64,000 nucleotides of DNA from Thioflexithrix psekupsensis (GTDB lineage Bacteria; Pseudomonadota; Gammaproteobacteria; Beggiatoales; Beggiatoaceae), in the NCBI RefSeq assembly GCF_002149925.1, contig NZ_MSLT01000018.1, positions 186,001 through 250,000 of the forward strand, written 5' to 3'. The translations under genes and the position numbers were made by a program. Below are positions 38,796 through 47,515 of the stretch, in pieces (positions within the stretch are counted from its first letter, which is position 1; each line of letters opens with the position of its first letter). Below the pieces are notes generated by a model, which saw only the letters and a program-made list of their open reading frames with translations, was not told the origin of the DNA and did not search any database.

Positions 38796-41285
38796 CTATT
38801 GTGAAGTAGGGAGTAAGCTATTTTTTTGTGTTTCAGTTGGCTTTTTGGTATCCCGTTTTTCCAATAAGCGCATCGCATTCAACAGCACCAGTAAAGAACT
38901 CAACGACATCCCCAAAGCCGCCATCCAAGGCGACACGTAACCCATGACCGCCGCCGGCAATGCCAATACGTTGTAACCAATCGCCCAAGCAATATTTTGC
39001 CGTACAATCACCAAGGTTCGCTTGGCTTGTACAACGCCTTTGGATAACAACGACAATTGTTCAGACAATAAAATCATATCCGCACTGGCACGCGCCACTT
39101 GCGTCCCGCCGCCCATCGCAATCGACACTTGCGCTTGAGCCAATACCGGCGCATCGTTTACACCATCGCCAATCATGGCCACCACTTCCCCCGATGCTTG
39201 ACACGCTCGAACAAAAGCCAATTTATCATCGGGTTTTAAACCGGATTGCACTGTTGTAATTCCTACGGCATCGGCTACCCGTTTGGCTGCGGCCTCATGA
39301 TCTCCCGTCAATAAGGAAACCCGATGACCGCGAGCATACAAGTCAGCGATTAACTTGGCCGCGCCTTCGCGTAATTCATCGGCCAGCAAAAACGCCGCAT
39401 ACACCTGTTGTCCTGTCGCCAACACAACAACCGTATCCCCACCCGCTTGCAAGGCCTGACTGTCAGTCACCGATAAATGGGTCTGCTCTGCGATAAATGA
39501 CGGCGTGCCTAAATACCACATTTCTCCCGCAATCTCACCGTGTAAACCCGATCCGGGCGTATTAACCACAGATTGCGCCGTTAAAGTGTACTCACCCGCA
39601 CGGGTTAAAATCGCTTTAGCAATGGGATGTTCTGAATGTTGTTCCAAAGCAGCAGCGAATTGCAAACAATCGGACTCAGTTTTATTTGAAAAAACATGGA
39701 CTTGCTGCACGGCTAAACGGCCAGCGGTCAACGTGCCTGTCTTATCGAAAATAAAATGTGTGGCTTGGGCTAAGGTTTCCAACGCTGTGCCACGAGTCAC
39801 TAATAGACCGGCTTGCGTCAAGGCACTGGTGGCCGCAGTAATCGCCGTGGGAGTCGCCAAAGACAAAGCACAAGGACACGTCACCACCAACACCGCTAAC
39901 GTCACCGCTAACCAATCTTGTCCCCCATCCATCCACCAATACCACGCCACCGCAATAGATAAAAGTAACACACCACCCAAAAACCAACTGGCCACCCGAT
40001 CCGCCACTAAGGTTAATGTGGGTTTTTCGCTTTGCGCCCGGGTTAATAAGCGCAAAATATGCGATAACACCGTATCTTGTCCGACTTTTTCCACCCGCAT
40101 TTGTAATGGACTTTCAATATTAATCGTACCGGCCACCACGGGATGTCCGGGCTGACAAGTGATCGGATAACTTTCGCCGGTCAACAACGATTCATCAATA
40201 CTCGACTGCCCCGTGATAATCACCCCATCGGCAGGAATACTTTCACCGGGACGAACTAACACCCGATCACCGGGCTGTAATTCTGCGACTAACACTTCTA
40301 TTTCTTGAATTTGCCCTTGTTCGTTGGTGTCTAAACGGGTGGTTAACGTCGGCACCATTTGTACTAAAGTCTCTGCGGCATGTGCGCTACGTTGGCGGGC
40401 GAGAAATTCAAAATAGCGGCCGGTCAACAATAAAAAAGTAAACATCGCAATCGAATCATAATAAACATGACTTTCCTGCCCCGTAAATGTCACCCACACA
40501 CTGCCCACAAACGCCAAAGTCAAACCCACCGAAACCGGAACATCCATCCCAATTCGTCCATGTTTTAAATCGCGCACCGCAGATTTAAAAAAAGGCTGTG
40601 CCGAATACAATAAAATGGGAAGGGTCAACACCAAACTGATCCAATTAAACAATTGTCGAAATTCATATTCGATTCCTGTTGACCAATCTCCGGCATAAAC
40701 CGCCATCGCAAACATCATCACCTGCAATCCCAACACCCCCGCTAAACCGAGACGGCGCAATTGTTGTTTACGTTCTTGTTCTAACAATGCTTGTTGTCGT
40801 TTGGGATCGTAGGGGTGGGCTAAATAACCAATTTCGCTGATCGCTTGTAAAATACGACTTAATTGTAATTCTCGGCTATCCCAACGCACATGAGCGCGTT
40901 GCGTGGCGTAATTCATCTGCACCTCGCGCACACCGGGTAAAGTGCGCAAATGACGCTCATTCAACCAAATACAAGCCGCACAAGTAATGCCTTCTAAAAT
41001 CAAAGACACTTCGCGTTCATGTTCACCAATTTCATTGACAAAACGCTGTTGAATAGTGGGATTGTCGTAAAGGGTGGTTTGTTTTAAGAATTCGGGGACT
41101 AATTCGCGGCCGGTGGGAGCGTTTTCGGTGCGGTAGCGGTAATAACTGGATAAACCACTGTCAACAATCGCTTGTGCGACAGCTTGACAACCCGCACAGC
41201 ACATCAATTGGGTTTCGCCATCCACGATCACGGTAAAATCACTGTTTTCAGGGACAGGCAAACCACAATGGAAACAAGAAGTCAT
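38796..41285 (-). CDS. ccoI: Copper-translocating P-type ATPase, CcoI-like
   Basis: P1B-type ATPase of 829 residues. The N-terminus carries CFHCG and CCAGCQAVAQ, a putative zinc-ribbon type metal-binding domain typical of CcoI/FixI, followed by an HMA domain with the metal site GITCAACIW. Then come eight membrane helices with the ion-channel motif TCPCALSLATP, the phosphorylation site DKTGTLTAGR, the HSEHPIAKAI motif and MIGDGVNDAPVLAQA. CcoI supplies copper to cbb3 oxidase; a CopA2-like role is the same in effect. No ccoNOP or ccoGHS genes are in the window. It is 30 bp downstream of truA, probably in one transcript. Confidence 0.9.
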   Translation of the reverse strand: MTSCFHCGLPVPENSDFTVIVDGETQLMCCAGCQAVAQAIVDSGLSSYYRYRTENAPTGRELVPEFLKQTTLYDNPTIQQRFVNEIGEHEREVSLILEGITCAACIWLNERHLRTLPGVREVQMNYATQRAHVRWDSRELQLSRILQAISEIGYLAHPYDPKRQQALLEQERKQQLRRLGLAGVLGLQVMMFAMAVYAGDWSTGIEYEFRQLFNWISLVLTLPILLYSAQPFFKSAVRDLKHGRIGMDVPVSVGLTLAFVGSVWVTFTGQESHVYYDSIAMFTFLLLTGRYFEFLARQRSAHAAETLVQMVPTLTTRLDTNEQGQIQEIEVLVAELQPGDRVLVRPGESIPADGVIITGQSSIDESLLTGESYPITCQPGHPVVAGTINIESPLQMRVEKVGQDTVLSHILRLLTRAQSEKPTLTLVADRVASWFLGGVLLLSIAVAWYWWMDGGQDWLAVTLAVLVVTCPCALSLATPTAITAATSALTQAGLLVTRGTALETLAQATHFIFDKTGTLTAGRLAVQQVHVFSNKTESDCLQFAAALEQHSEHPIAKAILTRAGEYTLTAQSVVNTPGSGLHGEIAGEMWYLGTPSFIAEQTHLSVTDSQALQAGGDTVVVLATGQQVYAAFLLADELREGAAKLIADLYARGHRVSLLTGDHEAAAKRVADAVGITTVQSGLKPDDKLAFVRACQASGEVVAMIGDGVNDAPVLAQAQVSIAMGGGTQVARASADMILLSEQLSLLSKGVVQAKRTLVIVRQNIAWAIGYNVLALPAAVMGYVSPWMAALGMSLSSLLVLLNAMRLLEKRDTKKPTETQKNSLLPTSQ

Positions 41286-41315
41286 AAGGCAATTTTCCAC
41301 TTAACAATTTAAAAA

Positions 41316-42095
41316 TTACAAAACAGGTAAGATCACAGGAGGACGAGGAAAATGAAAAGGCGCATCGTAATCCACTCCATAAAAATATAACCCATGCGCA
41401 GGTGCGGTCATGCCACCTGCGGTGCGATTTTTGGCTAATAACACCGTATTTGCCCATTCTGGTGGACATTCTTGACGGCCGATTTTTAGTAAAACACCAA
41501 CAATATTACGTACCATGTGATGTAAAAAACCATTCGCACCAATCTCCACCACAATCAATTCTTGTTGACGACGAATTGTTAGATAATGCACGGTTCTTAT
41601 TGGATTTTTAGCTTGACAGCCTACGGCACGATAAGAGGTAAAATCATGCGTGCCGAGGAGATAATTGGCTCCGGTTTGCATCAATTCTACCTCCAAAGGA
41701 TGATGTTCCCACGTGACGCGATGGTGCAACAGCCCCGGCCGCACCATACGATTTAAAATAAGATAACGATAATGGCGTGCGCGGGCTGAAAAACGCGCAT
41801 GAAACTGTTCGCTGACGGGTTGCGCCCACAAAATGCCAATATCTCGTGGTAAATTCACATTTCCACCCAAAACCCATGCGCGCATACTACGTTCTACATG
41901 AACATCAATATGAATGATTTGGGACACGGCATGAACACCGCGATCCGTACGCCCCGCACAAATCGCCGTCACTTTGTGATCTGCTACGCGACTCAATGCG
42001 GCTTCAACCTGGGCTTGCACACTGTCCGCGTCATCTTGATACTGCCAACCACAATAAGGACTGCCATTATATTCCACACCTAAAGCAATTCTCAT
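41316..42095 (-). CDS. truA: tRNA pseudouridine synthase A
   Basis: Makes pseudouridine at positions 38-40 of the tRNA anticodon arm. The catalytic aspartate is Asp51 in AGRTDRGVHA. The opening RIALGVEYNGSPYCGWQYQ and the FHARFSARARHYRYLI segment are diagnostic. Length 259 is normal. It is followed closely by the CcoI-like gene. Confidence 0.95.
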   Translation of the reverse strand: MRIALGVEYNGSPYCGWQYQDDADSVQAQVEAALSRVADHKVTAICAGRTDRGVHAVSQIIHIDVHVERSMRAWVLGGNVNLPRDIGILWAQPVSEQFHARFSARARHYRYLILNRMVRPGLLHHRVTWEHHPLEVELMQTGANYLLGTHDFTSYRAVGCQAKNPIRTVHYLTIRRQQELIVVEIGANGFLHHMVRNIVGVLLKIGRQECPPEWANTVLLAKNRTAGGMTAPAHGLYFYGVDYDAPFHFPRPPVILPVL

Positions 42096-42343
42096 AAAAA
42101 TAAATTAAATCATCTCAAGATATGCCAATAATAAAATAGCTGTTTAAATGCAGATAAAAAACAAGCTAATCGTTTCTTCAAAACCTATTTTGAAACCCGT
42201 TATTATAACTGAGTTCAAACCGAGTGTGCAGTTTTCATTGAATTACCATTACATCGGCATAATTTAACCTATGTAAATGTTAATCGATAAAGGATTAGAT
42301 ACCGTGCTTGCTCCTAAGTGTTTAAATAAAAGGAAACCATGAG

Positions 42344-43393
42344 ATGAAACAATGGCAGATGACCTGTGCAACCGGTGCTTTACTGTTGTCCGTAGCTGTA
42401 GCGCAAGCCTCGCCGTGGCAAGCCCTACCCGAACAACCACCGATTCCAGAAAATAACCCACAAAGCGAAGCGAAAATTGAACTGGGCAAAACATTATATT
42501 TCGATCCACGTTTGTCCAAAAATGGCGCGATTTCTTGTAATTCTTGCCACAATGTGATGGCAGGTGGCGAAGACAATCGTCCCAATTCCGTTGGAGTACA
42601 CGATGCCCGCGGCGGACGGGGCGCGCCTTCGGTGTGGAATGCGGCGTTTTTATCGGTGCAATTTTGGGATGGTCGCGCCGAGTCGTTGGAAGCCCAAGCG
42701 GTTGGCCCTATCACCAACCCGGTAGAAATGGCAATGGATGACGACGCGGCAGTGTTGGCGCGTTTAAATCAAATTCCTGGTTATGTGGAGCTGTTTAAAG
42801 CGGTATTTCCTGAATCTGATCCCGCGATTTCTATGGAAAATGTGGCCAAAGCCATTGCTTCTTACGAACGTACTTTAATCACGCCTAATTCACCCTTTGA
42901 TCGTTATGTCAAAGGAGAAAAAGAAGCGTTGAATGAACAACAAGTTCGCGGTATGGAAACCTTTTTAAACACAGGTTGTGTGGCGTGTCATTCTGGTGCA
43001 AATTTCAGTGGGCCTGATTTACCGATGGGACAGGGCTTTTTTATGAAATTCCCGACTTTTGCGGGCAGCGAATATGATGCGAAATATGATTTATTGTCCG
43101 ATCCGGGGCGTTATGAAGTCACCAAAGCAGACAGTGATAAAAATATGTGGCGTGTACCCACATTACGCAATGTGGCTTTAACTGCGCCTTATTTCCACAA
43201 TGGTAAGGTTGCCAATTTGGACGAAGCGGTGCGTGTGATGGCAAAAACGCAGTTAAACAAAGACTTATCTGCTGAAGAAACCGCGGATATCGTGGCTTTT
43301 TTAAACGGTTTAACCGGAGAATTCCCCGTGCAAACCATGCCGCGTTTACCCCCCACTCCCAATACGACAGTATTGCCTTTGGCTGATAAATAA
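42344..43393 (+). CDS. Di-heme cytochrome c peroxidase (CcpA/MauG family)
   Basis: Periplasmic enzyme that reduces hydrogen peroxide with electrons from cytochrome c. A signal peptide ends near AQASP. Two c-type heme motifs are present: CNSCH (65-69) and CVACH (212-216). The Ca2+/inter-heme region QFWDGRAESLEAQAVGPI and the C-terminal WRVPTLRNVALTAPYFHNG, with the distal-side ligands, are typical. Length is 349 residues. Its hemes need the ccm genes at 8.9-15.6 kb. A strong terminator follows. Confidence 0.94.
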   Translation: MKQWQMTCATGALLLSVAVAQASPWQALPEQPPIPENNPQSEAKIELGKTLYFDPRLSKNGAISCNSCHNVMAGGEDNRPNSVGVHDARGGRGAPSVWNAAFLSVQFWDGRAESLEAQAVGPITNPVEMAMDDDAAVLARLNQIPGYVELFKAVFPESDPAISMENVAKAIASYERTLITPNSPFDRYVKGEKEALNEQQVRGMETFLNTGCVACHSGANFSGPDLPMGQGFFMKFPTFAGSEYDAKYDLLSDPGRYEVTKADSDKNMWRVPTLRNVALTAPYFHNGKVANLDEAVRVMAKTQLNKDLSAEETADIVAFLNGLTGEFPVQTMPRLPPTPNTTVLPLADK

Positions 43394-43448
43394 GAATAAC
43401 GATTGAAGTTTTACTGTTTATTTCTTAAACACGTCAATGGCGATAAGT

Positions 43449-43491
43449 AACAGGGGTGACATAATTGTGTTATGTTGCCCCTGTTTTATTT
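43449..43491 (+). terminator. Rho-independent terminator after cytochrome c peroxidase
   Basis: Stem of 16 bp (43449-43464 with 43469-43484, two G-T wobbles) starting AACAGGGG and closing CCCCTGTT around a 4-5 nt loop, followed by TTTATTT. It lies 55 bp after the peroxidase stop. Confidence 0.8.
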
Positions 43492-43524
43492 CTGTTGTGG
43501 GGGAGCGGTTTTTTGCATTGCCAA

Positions 43525-43785
43525 TTACACGGGTTGTTTTGCTCCAAACACATGTTCTGCCAATTGCGCAGGCGGAATTTCGGCAAAAGATAAGGGTGCG
43601 CGCCCGTTCACCATCGCCACATCACCCAATTGTTGACGATACACCGTTAATGCGCCTTGTTCCTGACATTCTGGACATTCTAGCAGTAAAGATAACAATT
43701 TATCTTGCTGTTCATTAGGCTGTATAGAAATAGGAAAAATATCCCGACAATACCAACAACGCACTTTAATGCAATAACTCACCAT
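43525..43785 (-). CDS. Small CxxC zinc-ribbon-like protein of unknown function
   Basis: Protein of 86 residues with two CxxC pairs, CWYC (10-13) and CPEC (37-40), spaced like a zinc ribbon, and a C-terminal region (PLSFAEIPPAQLAEHVFG) without a known signature. AAGGAG lies just before the start (ATG at 43785 or the next codon GTG), which supports translation. I do not recognise the family. It is transcribed towards the peroxidase terminator and stands alone. Confidence 0.6.
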   Translation of the reverse strand: MVSYCIKVRCWYCRDIFPISIQPNEQQDKLLSLLLECPECQEQGALTVYRQQLGDVAMVNGRAPLSFAEIPPAQLAEHVFGAKQPV

Positions 43786-43930
43786 TAACTCCTTTTTGAT
43801 TTAAAACTTTATTGGTTTCTCCATTTGCGCCCGTCTAATAGGTTAGCGACCGGATCGCGGTATGGAAAGTCCAGCTTATCGGATTGTGCAAAAATATCAA
43901 GAATACTTTATGTGATTGCTGAGATCAGTG

Positions 43931-43974
43931 GTATTCTTGAGGATTTGGGTTGGGTTTAAATTCAGAATTGCGGG
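43931..43974 (+). repeat. Probable remnant of the right end of the 21.1-kb insertion-sequence family
   Basis: Bases 43952-43973 match the inner-to-outer right end of the IS at 22531-22552 in 20 of 22 positions. The similarity seems to extend left over the ATTCTTGAG that ends the transposase gene there. No matching left end or transposase frame is seen nearby. A 10-bp inverted repeat (43897-43906 with 43931-43940) adjoins it. It may be a decayed solo end or an unrelated relative of the same IS. Confidence 0.5.
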
Positions 43975-44051
43975 GACACTGTGGATTGAGAAAAAAATAA
44001 AAACCCTTATTGTGCTAAAAATACATTTCATCATCAGGACAGTGACGCAGG

Positions 44052-45221
44052 ATGACAGACTCCATCGCCAAGTGGTTAGTGCTGCACAGTGGCACATTGA
44101 AGGAAAACCGTTGTTTACATGAGATTTTGACCGAATTCGCAGTACACATTGAATGTCGTCACGCATTAGATAGTGTTACTGACATAAAATTATCAGAATT
44201 GCGCGGCATCATTTGGGCAGAATTTGAATCCAACGAGAATACCCTAGCGGTTTGTCGGCGGTGGCGATCTGACGCGCCGCAATTGCCTTTGCTGCTGTTG
44301 GGAAGACCGTTGTCTGAAAATGAATTATTGGATTTATTTAACACGGGAATTACGGATTATTTGCCTTGGCCATTAGACATGAATTCGGCATTATTAAAAA
44401 TGCGGTTAAAAAATTATTGGCAATTGACCCATTCGATGAATCAGACATTCTCTATTCCTGAGCGCATTTATGAGGAAAATGTGCAGCAAGCGTTGCGCCA
44501 TTTTGCCACCACTTCTCGTTTAAGTTCCATTGGTGAGATGACCACCATGATGGCGCATGAATTAAACCAGCCATTAACTGCTGTTTTAAGTTTTGCCGAA
44601 GTGTCACAACGTTTATTAGAACGCCCAGAACCTATTAAAGAAGAATTAAAACATACCATTTCTCGCATTATTCATAATGCCAAATTAACGGCGAATATTA
44701 TTCGTCATATTCGTGAATGGGGGCGGCGAGGACGATTATTAAAAAAACCGACCCAATTAAACGGATTAATTGTTGAAACAAAGCAGATTGTTAAACGGGA
44801 TTTATTGCGACAATCGATAGAGCTAAAATTAAAACTGATTGATCCATCTCCATTAATAGAAATCGATTATTATCGCATTCAACAAGTGTTATTAAACTTG
44901 ATTTATAACAGCGCAGAGGCGATTTATAGTCATGCAGCAACCGTGCGAGAAATCACGATAGAAACACAAGAACAATCCCATTTTATCGAAATTAAAGTGT
45001 CTGATACGGGGCCGGGGATTGCGACAGAATTATTCGAGCAATTATTTAGACGATTTGTCAGCAGTAAAGCCGAAGGTTTAGGCATGAATTTGGCGGTTTG
45101 TCGCTCTTTAATTGAGGCACACGGTGGGGAGTTATGGATAGAATCACAAACACCACGCGGGGGGGCATGTGTCCATTTTACTCTGCCGCTGAAAACCACT
45201 GCAACGCACTGTGGAACATGA
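44052..45221 (+). CDS. Sensor histidine kinase with a degenerate receiver-like N-terminus
   Basis: Soluble protein of 389 residues. Residues 1-120 look like a receiver fold (GIIWAEFES, LPLLLLGRPLSE, GITDYLPWPL) but the phospho-acceptor position is not a clear aspartate, so it is probably a pseudo-receiver. A HisKA domain with His169 (AHELNQPLTAVLSFAEV) of the FixL/NtrB type follows, then an HATPase with NLIYNSAEAI, DTGPGIA and EGLGMNLAVCRSLIEAHGG. No response-regulator partner is adjacent. The start is uncertain because the ATG overlaps its possible ribosome site. Confidence 0.82.
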   Translation: MTDSIAKWLVLHSGTLKENRCLHEILTEFAVHIECRHALDSVTDIKLSELRGIIWAEFESNENTLAVCRRWRSDAPQLPLLLLGRPLSENELLDLFNTGITDYLPWPLDMNSALLKMRLKNYWQLTHSMNQTFSIPERIYEENVQQALRHFATTSRLSSIGEMTTMMAHELNQPLTAVLSFAEVSQRLLERPEPIKEELKHTISRIIHNAKLTANIIRHIREWGRRGRLLKKPTQLNGLIVETKQIVKRDLLRQSIELKLKLIDPSPLIEIDYYRIQQVLLNLIYNSAEAIYSHAATVREITIETQEQSHFIEIKVSDTGPGIATELFEQLFRRFVSSKAEGLGMNLAVCRSLIEAHGGELWIESQTPRGGACVHFTLPLKTTATHCGT

Positions 45222-45268
45222 TATTTTCTGATGTTCCGCTAGGCACGCAGTGGTTAAGAAAAGTGTGT

Positions 45269-45730
45269 TTAATTTTCCAAGATTTGTCCGCGATAAATTC
45301 GACGTGATTTACGATGTGAAATGACATCTGCATTTTTTGGAGATTGAGAAAGAGTAATGCCACGATAAATTTGAGTTTTTTCGCTGGTTTCAGATGGCAT
45401 CATAGGTGGCGTATAATCTTGATAATTTAAAAGCGCAAAAATTTCAGCCGTATCAGGCAAATGTTGTTCATCCATTAGGGAAAAAAATACTTTCTCTGAA
45501 AAAGCATAACTGCCCGCTTGAATTTGACGCATATAAGGTAAAGCCATTTCTCCTCGAAAATGACCATAAGAACAAGAAATAATTTGTCCGTTTTTTAAAA
45601 CAAAACTAACGGCTCGATTGTCTTCAGTAGAAATAAAAAAAGTTCCCGTTTTAGCTTGATTGCAAAGCTGATTTAAAGTCGCCATTAGGCCAGAGAATGC
45701 TAATAATGGTTTAGTCTGAACACGCATCAT
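45269..45730 (-). CDS. DUF4388-like (PatA N-terminal type) protein
   Basis: Protein of about 153 residues from the ATG at 45730, which has GAGG five bases upstream. The part LLAFSGLMATLNQLCNQAKTGTFFIST, FVLKNGQIISCSYGHFRGEMAL and PYMRQIQAGSYAFSEKVFF follows the DUF4388 pattern (a helix, then strand-turn-strand with KNGQI and a GxxAL element) seen in PatA-like regulatory proteins. The C-terminal 50 residues are polar and probably disordered. Its role may be in signalling with the neighbouring kinase, on the opposite strand; this is inference. Confidence 0.6.
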   Translation of the reverse strand: MMRVQTKPLLAFSGLMATLNQLCNQAKTGTFFISTEDNRAVSFVLKNGQIISCSYGHFRGEMALPYMRQIQAGSYAFSEKVFFSLMDEQHLPDTAEIFALLNYQDYTPPMMPSETSEKTQIYRGITLSQSPKNADVISHRKSRRIYRGQILEN

Positions 45731-45876
45731 GTATACCTCATCACAAAATGGATTTTTGGGGACGCGATTCTGCATTGCGCAAAAATCATACCATCGTGCT
45801 ACTTTAGGCAATTTCCAAACTATCTTATTGTTTTAACAGCTTATTTTTTACAGACGATCATTAACCCACCCAAGCA

Positions 45877-45920
45877 CATTGCACAATAAAAGTGCGACAC
45901 AGGGTAATTATTGTGCAATG
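45877..45920. repeat. 13-bp perfect inverted repeat
   Basis: CATTGCACAATAA (45877-45889) is repeated in inverse at 45908-45920 around an 18-nt loop. It lies just after the stop of the double-thioredoxin gene and before the DUF4388-like gene, both read leftwards. No T-tract follows on either strand, so it is either a non-canonical terminator, an RNA-stability hairpin or an operator. Confidence 0.6.
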
Positions 45921-45947
45921 CACACTAAAATCGCCAGAAAATATAGA

Positions 45948-46964
45948 TTATTGGGTGGATAAAGTGTGGCGTTTTGCCTGTTTAAACGTGGCAAAATTCT
46001 CTTTTTTATACCCCCCCATGACGACATATTCGCCCAGCCAAATAAACTCTTGTGAGTCGGTAATAATGCCGCTGTGACGGTATAAAGTTTGCCCTTGCGC
46101 ATCATAAAAAATAACCACAGGAGTCACCCGCACACGATGCTGTTGTGCGAATGCTTTTTGCGTCATGGTCGTGCCGTCAAAATCGGTTAATTCCACGTCA
46201 CTTAAAATATCAACCGCAAAACTTTTAAAATGCTGACGATAAAAAGTCTGTGCTTTAGGGTCGATTAATGCAGTTTCTCGCATTCGCTGACAAAAAGGAC
46301 AATTTTCCATTTCAAAAAATAATAAAATTCCCGCTTTTTGTTCTTCTTTAACATGGCTTAATTCTTCTTGTAAATCGCCAAAAGTGGAGTCAAAAAAAGC
46401 ATGAGAAGCTTCGGCTGCTGGTAGTAAATTTTCAGCAGAAGATTCTCGATAACGTTGTTGACGATAAGCGGCAAAAGCTTCTTCACTTTTATCCCCTTGA
46501 TTTAATATCCATTCGCCTAACCATTGATATTCTTCTGGGCGTTGCGTGTGTCCTTGGAAACGATATAACACTTCCCCTTGCGCATTAAGAAAAATAGACA
46601 CAGGCAGTTGATTTGTACTGATTTCAAAACGTTGCGCCAGTTTAGTGGTGCTGATATTTTCTTTATTGAAATCAACAAGTTCTATCTCACTGTCCAATGG
46701 AACACGAAAAGCAGTAAAATGAGTTTGGTAGAAATTGGCTAATTTTTTATCTTGAAATAAAACCCGCTCCATATAAGCACATAATGCGCATTCGGTATGG
46801 GTAAAAAATAACAAAATAACAGGAGAATGATCCGTTTTAACGGAAGAAATAGAATCCGCTAAAGTATAGGGAGGATGATGTAGAAAAGAAGAATCCGCAT
46901 TGGGCATGGCTGATAACGATGTCCAAAACAATAAGCACGATAATAAAGATAATAAATAGCGCAT
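45948..46964 (-). CDS. Periplasmic protein with two thioredoxin-like domains (SoxW-like)
   Basis: Signal peptide (MRYLLSLLSCLLFWTSLSA) followed by two tandem thioredoxin-fold domains. The first has CALC at residues 59-62 and cis-Pro segment LPVSIFLNAQGEVLYRFQG. The second has CPFC at 222-225 with TPVVIFYDAQGQTLYRHSG. Both resemble SoxW/DsbD-gamma-like thiol reductases. AGGAGG five bases before the ATG at 46964 fixes the start. Possible roles are reduction of periplasmic thiols in cytochrome or sulfur metabolism; no sox genes are in the window. Confidence 0.82.
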   Translation of the reverse strand: MRYLLSLLSCLLFWTSLSAMPNADSSFLHHPPYTLADSISSVKTDHSPVILLFFTHTECALCAYMERVLFQDKKLANFYQTHFTAFRVPLDSEIELVDFNKENISTTKLAQRFEISTNQLPVSIFLNAQGEVLYRFQGHTQRPEEYQWLGEWILNQGDKSEEAFAAYRQQRYRESSAENLLPAAEASHAFFDSTFGDLQEELSHVKEEQKAGILLFFEMENCPFCQRMRETALIDPKAQTFYRQHFKSFAVDILSDVELTDFDGTTMTQKAFAQQHRVRVTPVVIFYDAQGQTLYRHSGIITDSQEFIWLGEYVVMGGYKKENFATFKQAKRHTLSTQ

Positions 46965-47076
46965 TTTTTCCTCCTTACAAAAAAACGCAGCAGAGAATAA
47001 TATCACAAGCATTGTTTATTATTCTCTACCATTAAAAAAAGCTAAAAATAAGTCAATAAGAGATATTAATTTTAAC

Positions 47077-47253
47077 TTAAATCACCGTCATTTCAAAATC
47101 ACTTTTACCTACGCCACAATCGGGACATAACCAATCTTCAGGGACATCTTCCCAACGGGTGCCGGGGGCGATGCCTTCTTCGGGTAGTCCCTTTTCTTCG
47201 CTGTAAATGAAACCGCAAACTACGCACAAATAATTTTTATAAGGTTCTGTCAT
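47077..47253 (-). CDS. Rubredoxin
   Basis: Small one-iron electron carrier of 58 residues. The Fe(SCys)4 ligands are the two pairs in [10 protein letters not shown] (Cys10, Cys13) and [13 protein letters not shown] (Cys43, Cys46), with the conserved [12 protein letters not shown] between them. A GAGG ribosome site precedes the ATG at 47253. Likely roles are electron transfer to an oxidase or peroxide- and superoxide-handling proteins; the partner is not visible. Confidence 0.95.
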   Translation of the reverse strand: MTEPYKNYLCVVCGFIYSEEKGLPEEGIAPGTRWEDVPEDWLCPDCGVGKSDFEMTVI

Positions 47254-47330
47254 ATTTAACGCCTCAGTTGTATGATAATGTGGTTATTGGAATGGGAGAG
47301 CGGTTTTTTTGGGGGCTTCTGATGCCTCCC

Positions 47331-47359
47331 AATAAAAAAACCGCTTTTTGACAAAGCGG
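47331..47359 (-). terminator. Rho-independent terminator upstream of rubredoxin
   Basis: On the minus strand the stem CCGCTTT/AAAGCGG (47341-47359, 5-nt loop) is followed directly by TTTTTTTATT. It ends transcription from the genes at 47516-49214 and insulates rubredoxin. A second hairpin can form on 47299-47345. Confidence 0.85.
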
Positions 47360-47405
47360 CCTTTATTTGCCTCAAATTAAGGTTGTTTACACATTCTAGC
47401 AAGTG

Positions 47406-47434
47406 TTGACAACAATTGCAATGTGATTTATAAA
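47406..47434 (+). promoter_or_regulatory. Near-consensus sigma-70 promoter pointing antisense into the HEPN-like gene
   Basis: TTGACA (47406-47411), a 17-bp spacer, then TATAAA (47429-47434), five of six at -10 and six of six at -35. It reads rightwards, but the next plus-strand gene is nearly 2 kb away, so the predicted transcript would run antisense into the gene at 47516-48295. Confidence 0.5.
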
Positions 47435-47515
47435 CTTATAACCATTCTTCTATTTAAACTCTACTAAATGACCCAACGGCTCAAAGTATGCTTAGATGAG
47501 ATTTCAAGCATAAAA

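Noticed and set aside
43846-43910. A small stable RNA in the gap before the 44-kb kinase
   Set aside because: A GGAAAGTCC segment recalls RNase P RNA, but no further conserved elements or stems of that RNA are present.
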